A stretch of DNA of 36,186 bases from Lentisphaeria bacterium (lineage in GTDB: Bacteria > Verrucomicrobiota > Lentisphaeria > Victivallales > Victivallaceae): contig JAFWBQ010000011.1 of assembly GCA_017507125.1 (NCBI GenBank), positions 1 through 36,186 on the forward strand, given 5' to 3'. The notes under the pieces were generated by a model. It had not been told where the DNA came from, searched no databases, and worked only from the letters and a program-made list of their open reading frames with translations. Positions 1-12,000 of the stretch are shown here, piece after piece. The translations under genes were made by a program, and so were the position numbers. Numbering within the stretch: the stretch's first letter is position 1; the number at the start of each line of letters is the position of its first letter.

Positions 1-3000
1 CGGAGTTTCCGGTCGGCTCGTTGATGAGCCAGGCGCCGGAGAAGCCCTTTATGGTGTGGTGCAGGATCACATCGTCGATACCGTCGTTGTTCAAATCGCC
101 AACACCGGCAACGTTCCACTCTGCGCCCAGACTCTGGAACTCGGTCCAGCCGGTACCGTCGCTCATGAACGCGCCGACCATACCGTTGTCATTGCGCAGC
201 AGCAGATCAGTGCTGCCGTCGCCGTTGAAGTCGCCCAGACCGATCACGTTGGTGGCATCGTCGACAGAGGTGACAGTCTCGTAGCCGGTCACGCTGCCAT
301 TTTCCAGCTTCCAGTAACCGACGGAACCTTCGTCAAGATAGAAGAGCGCCTTGGTGTCGTCCATCTTGCCGATTCCCAGCAGCTCAGCGTCAGAGTCGCT
401 GAGATTGCCCCAGATGACGGAACCGTCTTTCTGAGTCAGCCATGCGCCGGAGTAGTCCTGTTTGGTGTGATGCAAGACGATATCGCTGTATCCGTTGCCG
501 TCCACATCGCTGCGGACCTGGCGGATCTCAGGCTCCACAGGAGTGGTCTGCTCAAGGGCAAGACCCTTGTCGTTGAGGACCAGTTCGTACTCGTAATCGG
601 CACCGGCGTAGATGCCGCCCAGAGCAAGTTCCTCACCGTCGATGACGATGGTACCTTTGAAGTCGGTGATACCTTCGACCAGCATGTTGGTGGTACCGAG
701 TTCAGCGCCGACAACGTCAAGGTTGATGACCAGCTCAGCGGATCCAAAGATGCCGTCCTGAGCAACAGTGATGGCGGCGGAACCGTCATAAGCAGCACCC
801 AGATCAATGGAGATCACGACCACACCGGAACCGGTGATGGCGTTGGCAGAAACAGCAGCATCTTCACTGAGGTTGAACTGGTCGTAGAGACCCTTCTTGA
901 AGGAGATATCCCCGGCAATGCTCAGAGAGCCGCTGATATTGAGAATGTCATAACCATCAGACATGGTGATGGCACCTGATTCTTCAATAACGGCATCAGT
1001 GAGATTCACTGTATCGAATCCTTCGATCCGCTCAAAGCTGACTCCGGAAAGATCAAGGGTACCGTTACCGGAAATGTTTTTCACAGTTCCGGCACCGGTG
1101 ATGCGGAGTCCATCGTTCGCGGTGATGCTCTCAACAGTACTTGTCTCATCCACGATCATATCGGCACCGGTCACTTGGAAGTCACCGGTCAGAACAGAGT
1201 TGTTGACCGCGATATCAAGTGAAGCATCGGTGAAGTGCTGAGTGAAATCAAGTACAGAATCCACAATAGTCAGACTGGTGAGACCCTCCTTGGCAGGATC
1301 GTTGTCGTCAATGGTGCTGAAAGCGTTGAGTCCGAGAACCAATCCCTCGCCCACAACATCCAGATAACCGGAATTTGCCCACTGGCTGCAGACGACAACA
1401 TCGGTGGTGCTGAATTCAGCAGTGCAAGCGAAGAGATCGTTGCCGATGACGGCAAGGGTGTAGGCATCATTATTGACAGAGATATTGCCGTAAGCATCCT
1501 CATCCATGGTATTGCTGCCGGTGTAATCAAAGATCTTGACGATGTCAATGTCGCAATCAGCCAGATCAACAGAGATGGTGCCTTTGTTGTCAAGGCCGCT
1601 GAAGCTGACGGTGGAGCCTTCTGCGATTTCAACGCTGTTGCCACTGCCAAGGCTGAGGCTCTCCAAAGCAACACTGCCGCCTGCGATAACGAGTTTTCCG
1701 TTTTCGATGACGTTGGTCTCGGTACGGAAGGCACCGGGGCCGTCAACGATAACGGTGTAGTACTGACCGTTGGTAAAGTCACTGGTTGAGAAGGTGACGC
1801 TTTCTTCATTTTCACCGATGGTGCAAATGATCTTTTCACCATTTTCGGCGATAACACCGTTTTCATCAATGGCAAAGAGTGTCACAGTGACTTCGCGCTC
1901 AACGCCCTTGTCAAATCCGTCGATCTCAAGGATTCCGCCAAGTTTGAAAGTCGCTTCGGCACCGTCGACTGCACCTTCAACTGTCATGAGAGAGTTGACA
2001 ACGATTTCGCTGTCGGCGGCGGCGCTCAGAGTATTTTCGGCGCCGACGGTCAGAGTTCCGCTGCTGAGGATGCTGCCGGTAATGAGCAGTTCACCGCCAT
2101 TGGCAAAGTTGAGTTCGCCATCGTTGACGATGGAAACGATTTCACCTTCGCTCAGTTCCAGAGTACCGGTCTTGCCGATGTTGAATGTGCCGTCGCGTTC
2201 CACGTAGTCAAGATCAACGCTGCCGTCGACGGTAAATTTGAATCCGTCTGCGATATCAGCTTTGGCTGCGGTGAGGACACCTGTTTCATTGACCTGGAGA
2301 TAATCCGTTGCAATGCCATTGCTTGACAGAGTCAGCCAGTCGGCAACAGTTACGGAGCCGTTGATCACGAGAGCGGTTCCCTGCATAAAGAGAGCATTGA
2401 CTTCCACAGCACCTTCGATCTTGCAGCTGCCGGGACCGACACCCAGCATCGCATCAGCGATAACGGTGACATTCTTACCGATGGTAAAGTCTGCCAGAGA
2501 GTTGGAGATCTGTGAATAGGTCTGACCTTCAGCAGGAGCTTCACCTGTGGCCATATCGATATCACCCCAGTGCCAGCTCTGACCGTTGTTGCCGAGATCA
2601 ATGAGAAGACCGTCGGCATTTTCAGTGGTGATGGAACTGCCAACAGCCCAGTTGTAAAGTTCAACGCTGTTGCCCTCTTCAACCTTCACTATGCCGACTT
2701 CGCTGTCACTCTTTGCGGAGTTGACGGCATCGGCAATGTCATCAAAAGCGTTGTAACCAACGACATTACCGTTGACTACGGCACCGAAATCAGCTCCGGC
2801 ATAAACAGAACCCACATAGAGGGTATCACGTTTTTGATCGGTAATAAAGACATCACCGTCAGCGCCGTAGAAGAGAGAGTTCTCACCCAGATTCTCACCT
2901 GTAACCATTTCTTCGATGGAGTCATCACCGGAAAGGTCAACGATCCGGGAAACACCGCCCTGGAAATCAGCGGCGTCGATGATGACAGAACCTTTTCCGG

Positions 3001-6000
3001 TAATATCGCCAGCGGTAAGGGTACTTTCGGTATCAATGGTAATGGTTCCACTGTTGGAAATCACTTCGAAAACAGCACTTCCGCCATCAGCCACGCAAAT
3101 ATTTCCGCTGTTCTCAGTGGCGCCGACGGTAAATCCGTTACTCTTCACAGTAATGGTGCCGCTGTTATCAATGGTTGTGGCAGCAAAGCTCTTTCCGGAA
3201 ACCTCGATCTCGCCGCTGTTGGTAAGTTTTCCGGTAACAGCAGCGCCGTCGCCGGAGATGTTGATCGTGCCGCTGTTATCGACAGTGCTTTCCCAACTGA
3301 AAGTACCGTTATTGGTTACCTCAAGGGCACTTCCATCATAAATAACCAGCTTCTGAGAGCCTGTCACAGCAAACTGACCGCCATCAACAGTCACGGTCAT
3401 GGCGTAAACTTCACCATCGGCACGTTTGCTGGTGGAACCGATATTGCTCTGGCCGCCGCCGGCAGAAAGATCACCGGTGACACTGCCGTAAACGGTGACA
3501 GCACCGGTCTGGAGACTGAAGCGGCCGTTGCCGCTCATATAGGTGGCAGTGACAACACCGTCTTTGGCAACAATGAGTTCATCATTGCCATTGGAGCTGT
3601 AACGGTCATTGGTGACGATAAAGGAGACGGCATTGACAGTACCTTCGATGACGAACTTGGCATCCACAACAGTACCGTCATCAGCAGCACCCATATCGTA
3701 GGCGTTGAAGTTGGCAGTGTTGATGACGGAACCGGCCTCGATGACACCGCTGTGGGTGGTCTGGAAGGCGTTGAGGTTCATCACAGTGTTATCGCCGATA
3801 ACAGTGTCGCCGTAGACGTTGACACGGCCGGTGCCGCTGACCAGTCTGCCGGTATATCCGGCATTGACACCAAATCCGGAAAGCTCAGCGTCGCCGTAGA
3901 TCCTGATGGCGTTGGAGGTCGCACCGATGTCGCCGGTAAGGGTGATGGCTTCAGAGCTGTTCTGATTTGCGTAGATATCCTGCTTCAGAGCCCCCACATT
4001 GAGTTCAGTGGCACCTGCGCCGATGGTAAAGGAGCCGCTGCCGGAGACTTCATCTGCGGTGAGGGTGCTGCCGGTGATGGCAAGTTCGCCGTTGTTGGTG
4101 ACAGTTGCAGTTGTGACTTGAGCACCGCTGCTGACGGTCATCCGGGCACCTTCGCCGATGTCGATACTGGCGGCGGAGATGATACTGTCTTCGGCAACGG
4201 AGATCAAATCGGCGCCAAAGAGAGCGCCTTCGATGGCAGTGGTACCGGCGATGGTGATCTCGTCGGCAATGACTCCGTTGAGGAACTCAAAACTGCCGAT
4301 CTGAGCATTGTTCAGATCGACCTTGTACTCATCGGCGATCTGGATCGCATAACCGGCACTGATGACTCCCACACTGGAGTTGTCAACTTTGACAGCCACG
4401 TCAGTGAAGCTGGCACTCAGACCGATGGCGAGCTGAGCAACATTGCTGTTGTCAGTGATGTTGAATTCAACTGCGCCGTTGTAGGTACGGCTGCCCGCGG
4501 TCATGATGGAGCACTCGGTTCCGGAAACATTGACCGTCAGATCGCCGTTGAGGACATTTTCAGGAGTCCATCCGGTACCGATGATCTGAGAAGCCTCGGT
4601 ATCAACGATATTCAAGGTGACGTTTCCGTCAGCGCCTTCCATACCGCTGATGGCGTAAATTTCGCTGTTGCGGACAGTGCCGGAGCCGTTGATGACCACT
4701 TCGCTCATACCGCCGAGAACGGAGTCAAAAAGGGTTGCCCCTTCGAGAAGATTGACAGCGTTGCCGGTCAGAGTACCGATGTTCATAGTGGTCTCACCGC
4801 CCACGTTGATGGTTCCCTGATTGTCGATCTTGACTGCGGTGATCTCGTTGATGCCGCCCTTTTCGCTTGCAGCGGTGGTGATGGAGCCGGTGGCACCCAC
4901 ATTGATGGTTCCCAGAGAGGAAAGGGTGGAGCTTGCCATGGTGATGGTACCGTTGATGTTGTTGCTGCCCTGCCCTTCTTTGCCCAGACGCATTTCGGAA
5001 TCGGTCAGGCTGATGGAGTTGTTTTCACCCATGCTCAGGTAAGCGAAATCTTTGGGACCCACAAAGTCCAGAAGGGAGTTGTTGGTGGCGATGATGGCGG
5101 CATCATCATTCATCTGCACCTGACCGGGCTGGGTATTGGGTCCGCCGATGGTGGAAACACGGGCGTTGTCAAGGACCAGTCTTGCCTGGATATCACCGTC
5201 ATTTGAGCCGTTGAGCAGGATGTAACCGAACTCAGCAGCAGTATCTTTCACGCTGAAGGTACCGGAGTAATGTCCGAGGTAGTTTATTGCCTTAAACTGA
5301 ACTTCGGCTTCGGCACCCTTGCCGGCTTCGGCAGTACCCACCACATAGATACCGTCATCAGCCTTTGCATAGTAACGGCTCATAGTGGTATAGACTTCGG
5401 CATTTCCGGTGAGGGTCAGTTTACCCGAGCTGTAGAATGTGGTGGCACAATTCACATCACAGGCAAATTTATTTTCACCGGACAAATAGATATACTTGGC
5501 ATCCACAGTGATATTTTCACCGATTTCCGCATTGGCAAAGGAGACATAATCGTTGTCGGCACTGTCGGCAATAGTGACACCGTCTTCAGCCCCGGTCACA
5601 ACAGTACCGGTAATGGTCTTGCCGCTGAGTGCAGAGTCGGTATCGCTATTGACAACGAACTTCACCGTTTCATCAGCTTTGGAATCCAGAGCCGCGGCAA
5701 AGGAGTCGAAAGCATTGATACCCAGATACTGATCTTCTGCCACTTCAGTACCGAATTCACCGGTATAATCGGTATCCACATAGAATGTGGTCATATCAGC
5801 GTTGTGGATGAAAATGTCACCGTCATCAGCAATGGCAAGTTTGGCTTCGCCATTGACGGTGATGGAATTTTCACCGTAATTAAAGGAGTTTCCGGTGACA
5901 TCGACCACCTTGCGGATGCCGTCAAACTCTTCTCCGGCATTGATGGTCAGGGTGCCTGTCAGGTTAAAGGTGCCGGCGGAAACTTCACCTTCGCCGTTGA

Positions 6001-9000
6001 CGGTCATAGTGCTGCCGGCATACACATTGAGAGTTGCGGCCTGAACGTATCCGGCCACAGTGAGAGAGGCCGCCATTTCGCCCCAGGAGGCGGGCTGACC
6101 GACCCACAAAGCTTTGTCGTGGGTGGAACTGCCGCCCTCGGCAACGGTCAGGTTGCCACGGACGTAATCCAGTCCGTCGCCTTCGCCGCGGCTGTGGAAG
6201 GAACCGTTGACTGTGATGTCACTGCCGTAGGAGTAATACATATAGCCGGTTTCAAAGTCGGCGTTCAGAGTATAAACGCCGTGCTGGAAGAATCCGTAGT
6301 TGGCAGTGATCATGCCGCCGTCGATGATGTATTTATTTCCGGCAGTGGCAGAGGAGCCGAAGGAGAAATTGTTGAGAGCAAGAGTCTTGTCCTCTTCAAC
6401 AGTGATGGTTCCGCCGTTGACAGCATTGAGGGTCTTGACAACGTTATCTCCGGCGAAACTCAGATCCTTCTCTGCTTCCACGGTGCCGCCCACATTGGAG
6501 TCGGTGATCCCGGCGCCGTCTTTTGCCAGAAGCGTTCCGGTGAGGGTTCCGATGTTCAGGGTATTGTCCTCACCGGCAACGGTGAAGGTGCCCTCTGCGG
6601 TATTCACGGCACCGGCACTGAAAGAAGCGTTCTCAAGGGCAATGGTTCCGCTGTTGGCGAAGGTGGAAGCCCCCGTCAGATTCAAGGCGGCACCATTGAC
6701 ATTGATGGTACCTTCGTTGGCACTGTAATGTTCAGTGGTGTCATAGGTGTTAACGGCATTGACTTCGGCGCCGTTGAGGATCTCAACAGTTCCTTTGTTG
6801 CGGAACACTCTTGAGAAATTCACCTCATCGGTACCGTCAAAGGTAATGGTACCTCTGGTGGAGTCGTTGAGCAGATCTTTGGCGGTGACAGAGGTTGCTT
6901 CAGAGAAGGAGATATTGACATCTGCCGTATCCTGAGCCTGAGTCTGAACTTTGCCGGAAAGATCCACGGTGCTGTTCTTGAACTCAACATTAAAGGTACC
7001 GTAGCCGATTTCCTGCCCTTCCTTCACACCCTTGGCGGAAATCTGATTCGCGATCAGAGTGGAGTTGGTAAAGGTCATGTTGCTCACAGGAGCGTTGTCA
7101 TCATCGGTCATATAAGCTCCGTCAAGAGAAAGTGCCCACACATCTTTGATTTCGGCATTTTCAATGTTCCAGGTGGCGCCGTTGCCCAGCTTGAAGCCGT
7201 CGGAGCCGTTGCTGCCGAAGGAAAGTGTACCTGTCACATTGACAGTATCACCGGCACCGGCATCAATGGAAGTGATGGTATTGGAGCCTGCAAGGTTCAG
7301 AGTACCCGCCTCGTCACCGTTGACAGAGAGGAGATACTTGTATCCGCTGTTTTCAACGCCCGCGTAGGTCTCAGCACCCTTGATGGTGGAGTCTGTGAGA
7401 GTCGCACCGTCGGCGGCGACGATGGCATTGCCGTCAAATGAGGCGATGTTGAGTTGGGAGTCACCGGAAACACCGATGACTCCGGCACTATTGTCAACAG
7501 CTCCGGCGCTGAAGGAGCCACCGGAAACGTTGATGGTTCCGCTGTTGGTGACAACACCTTCGGTATTGACCTGACCGCCTTCGGAAATTTCAAGAGCAGC
7601 CTCAGCGTCAAGAGTCATATCCTGCTTGTTGAGTTCGAGGGTACCGCCGGTCACGTTGACCTCTGCACCGTAAAGTTCCACACCCACATTGGTGGTGGAG
7701 TCGATGGTAAGAGAGCCTTCCACGTTGACGGTTCCCTGAATATCACCATGCTCGTCAAGTCCGCCCTTCGTGTTGTTCTGGTAGCCTTTGACCAGGACAT
7801 CGCTGGTGGCGTCGATGGTAAGAGAGCCTTCCACGACAATGCTGTTGACTTCGGCGTAGGAGCCTCCTTCAAAGACGAAGTTGACACCCACGGCACTCTT
7901 GATGTAATTGGCTTCAAGGACACTGTCGGTAAAAGTAAGGTTCCAGACGGCATCCTCGCTGGCGCGGACATTGGCGTTGCCCAGACTTGCCGCCTTGATG
8001 TAGGAGTTGGTGAAGCTCCACTCATAGGTGCCGTAAGCATTTTTCCAGGAGGTACTCCCCAGATCGACGTATGCATCCTGAACGGTCATGTTGCCGGTGC
8101 CGGTGCCGCCCACGCTGAATCCGCTGGTGCTGTTGGCTTTAAGAGAGAGCGTCACATCGTCAAGAGAAGTCAGCAGACTGGCATCTTCGATCTCGCCGTA
8201 AACGGTGAAGCTGCGGTCGTAACCCACCACGAAACGGGTGATCAGCAGACTGGCGCCCTGATTGACCACAAGGTCAAAGCCCTCCTCAGGGCTGTTCACT
8301 GCGGAAGTAATGGTATTGGCGCCTTCAAACTCCACAGTTCCGGCAAAGATGAGAGTTCCGGCACCTGCAACGGCGCTGTCGGTCAGAGTGGTGCCGTCGG
8401 TGACAGAGATGACACCTTCGGTGAAGTCGGCGATATCAAGAGTACTTTCACCGCTGACGGTGAAGGCAGCTTCTTCAGCAATGCTGAGAGTCTTGCTGAC
8501 AGTCAGGGTGGAGCCGGTCAGAGTGATGGTACCTGCGTTGCTGACTGTGCCGAATGTAAAGTCACTGCCTTCGCCCTCAAAAGTGGTGACGGCATCGTTG
8601 ATGACAAGGGAGCCGGCTTCAACACGGGAGTCGGTAAATTCAAAGCTCTTGGCATAGCCGTACCCGTCGGTATTGCTGTCGAAGCGGTCGGCGATCTTGC
8701 CGCCGCCGTAGGTAATGCTCACATAGCTGTCACGGATAACGGCTTTGGCTTCGCCTTCAGGATTGCCGTTGATTTCCAGACGCTGGGATTTGAGCTGAGC
8801 TTCGACGGCATCCTTGCCGGAACCGGTCACATCCAGCAGACCGTCGCGGACGCGGATGCTGTAATCGGCGTCAATGGAGCCGGTCTCACTCACAAACAGA
8901 TTGCCGTGACGGACCTTCACGGAGCCATTGTCGGCAGAAAGGGCGACATCACCGGCAATGATCTTGCCGGCAAGATTGACGGTGGCTTTGGCGGTGGAGT

Positions 9001-12000
9001 CATCACCGGTCCAGAAGGAACCCACTGCAAAGAGGGATTCACCCAGTCCGGCACCCGTTGCCTGAAGGTAGTCGATGGTCACATTTTCAGCGATATTGAG
9101 AGTGCCTTCGCCGTGAAGAACCACATGACGGGCGGCAACTTCAAGTGTTACGGGAGCTTCGGCGGTCCAGGTAACGCTCTTTCCGTCGATGTCATAGAGA
9201 GCGACCTCGCCGGCATCGTTGCCCCAGCCCTCAAAAATGCCGTTTTCGCCGGTAACGGTGCAGCCGGGAGCGATGAAGATTTCAGTTTCATCGTAAACCA
9301 GAGCAGCCATGGCGCTCTTCATATCGCCAAAAGCGTTGATGCCGAAATATTTGCCGGGAGCGACCTCATCTGCGAAAGCGCCGCTGAAAGTGGAGTCCAC
9401 ATAGAAGACTTTGCGGCTGACATCGCTCAGAGTCACATCGCCGTCGTCTCCGTAGAAAACATCCACGCCTTCGGCAAGGTTTTCAAAGGTGATGAGATCT
9501 TCAGGAGTTGCAGCATCGCTGCTCAAGTCAAAGATCTTGGCAATACCGGTGAAGCCTTCGGCATCAACAGTGATGGAACCGGTGCTTTCAAGGGTGTTGG
9601 CGGTGATCTTCACAGTTTCGTCCATAAAGATGGCGCCTGCGTTGACGACGGCGTCAAGGGTGACAGCGGCACCGTTGCTGAGGGTGAGAGTACCTTCAGC
9701 TTCAAGAACCACAGAGGAAAGAACCGCGTCAGCAGCGTCATCTGCTTCATAGAGAGTTCCGCCGTCAATGACCACGGAACCCTTTTCAATAAGGAGTCTG
9801 CCGTCGGGGATCTCACCGGGGATATTTCCCCAGATCATATCGCCGTAAACGGTAAGAGTCGCCCCTTCTTCACGGACCTTGACGCCCTGAGTTCCGGCGA
9901 CGATCATATCGGCCTCTGCGGCAACGGTCACGTTACCTTTGAGGTTGTATTCACCGGCGGAAACAGTTCCGTTGACGGTCATGGAGCTGCCGGTACGGAC
10001 ATAAATGGCATCTGTGCCCTCAACGGAAGTGCCTTCGGCAATGACAAGTCCGGAAGCGTCGCTGTCAGCTCCGGCGGCGTAATCATAGCCCACATAGATC
10101 AGCTTAACTTTGACGTCAGCAGCAGAGGTGAAGAGGGCGCCATTCTGAATGGCAAGGATACCGCCGTTGATTCCGGCGTTGATGGAATCGGTATCGCCGA
10201 TCACGTCGATGCGTCCGTTGTTGGCGATAGTGTCGGCGGTGATCGCGGCACCGTCAATATCAAGAACGCCTTCTCCGGCAATTTCGATGGCGGCGGCATT
10301 GAAAGCACCGCCGGTGATGACAACGTTATCACCGATGACATTCACTGCGGCAGTGGAGTTGAAAACAGCATTCTCGCTCATTGCAATATTGACATCAACA
10401 AGCTCTGCGCCATAAACGCTCAAAACACCATCCAGGTTCACCTGAGCGGTTCCCTCTTCGCTGCCGAACACGAAAGGAGAGGTATTGAATCTGAGTTCGA
10501 CACCCTCACTGATGGTCAGTTCACCTGTGACAGCGATTGTGTCATACACATTCTTGAAGAAGAGGAAAGCATCTTCGGTCTGATCTTCGGACTGTTTCAC
10601 AAAAGAAACCTTGCTGTCGAAGGCGCCGAAAGTCCACTCAGTGCAGGCATATCTGCCCTTGATGCGGAATGTTTCACATCCGAATTCCTTGAAGAAATCC
10701 AGAGCTCCGGCGATATTGTCAGCGGCGAAAGCGTTGACACCGGCATAAGCGCCGTCAACGACAGGTTCGCCGAACTCTTTGCCCTCAGCATCAGTGGTCA
10801 GGAAAACTTCGGAGAAATCTGCATCCGTGATGCAAATGTCGCCGTCAGCGCCGTAGTAAACATTCAGTTCGCCCATGTTCTCAAAGACGATCTGTTCGTT
10901 ACCCTTGAAGGAACCGTCGGGATCATCCAAGTCGATGACCTTGAGGAAACCGGTCTCAAAACCGGCGGCGTCAATGGTGATAAGAGCCTTTTCGCCCAGA
11001 GTCAGGTCAACGCCTGAAATGGTGCTTTCAATGGCGGTCAGTTTGATACTGCCGTTGACATTCAGATTTTCAAAAGCGGTTTCAGCGTTGACCAGAGTCA
11101 GGGTCATGCCTTCATCAACGATCAGATTCGGAGCGCTCAGGACGATGTTGGCAAGCTCAATATCATTCTCGATCTCAAGATCAATGGCGCTCTCAACGGT
11201 AATGGGATGCTCTCTGTCTCCGGCAAAAATGTTATCATCGACCTTGTCGTTTGTGACAACAGTGCTGTCTGAGTCCATGGTGTAAGTTCCGCGAATGATT
11301 CCTGCCTGGGCGCTGACACCCTGGAGAACCACCTCTTCGCCGGCAGCACCCACGATGCCGCCCACGTTGTCCTTCTTTGCTTCGCCGATGCCCACCACTC
11401 CCACAGCAGAAGCGGTGCAGGTAACGCCATTGACGATCACACCGTCGCCGGCGGAACCGATGACACCGCCCACAGAGTTGACGGCAACACTGCTGCCGGC
11501 AACGGAGATGTTGGAAGTAAGACCGGAGTACTGATATTCACCATCGTCATACTCTTTTCCGTCGGCGACAGCCTTGCCGATGATACCGCCGATGTCACCG
11601 GAAGTTCCGGTGATGGAACTGCCTTCTCCGGCAGCGACAGTCACGTCATTGAGAGCGGCATTACCGCCGCCCACGATACCGCCCACAGCGGCGCCGCCGG
11701 AAATGATGACGGTGCCGGTAACAGTCACATTTTCGATACAACAAATACCGTAGTCGGCATTGGTGTAACCGGCGACAGCGCCCACATAGTTTTTACCGTT
11801 GATGGTAACATCTTCCAAAGTCAGATCCTTGACGGTGGCACTGTCAAGATATCCGAAAAGTCCGGCATAGTTGCCATTGGTATTGTTGACGGTCAGACCG
11901 GTAATAGTGCAGTCATTGCCGTCGAAAGTACCCTTGAAGTTGTTGCTCACGTCACCGATAGGCAGCCAGTTTTCGCCGCTCAGATCGATATCGCCGCCAA

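Noticed and set aside
2570..11017. Very long plus-strand open frames (2570-5206, 5270-6814, 7454-11017) opposite the giant gene
   Set aside because: They are exact antisense reflections of the minus-strand gene, whose strong codon bias removes stop codons from the complementary frame. The minus frame has recognisable repeats, a ribosome site and a promoter; the plus frames have none.
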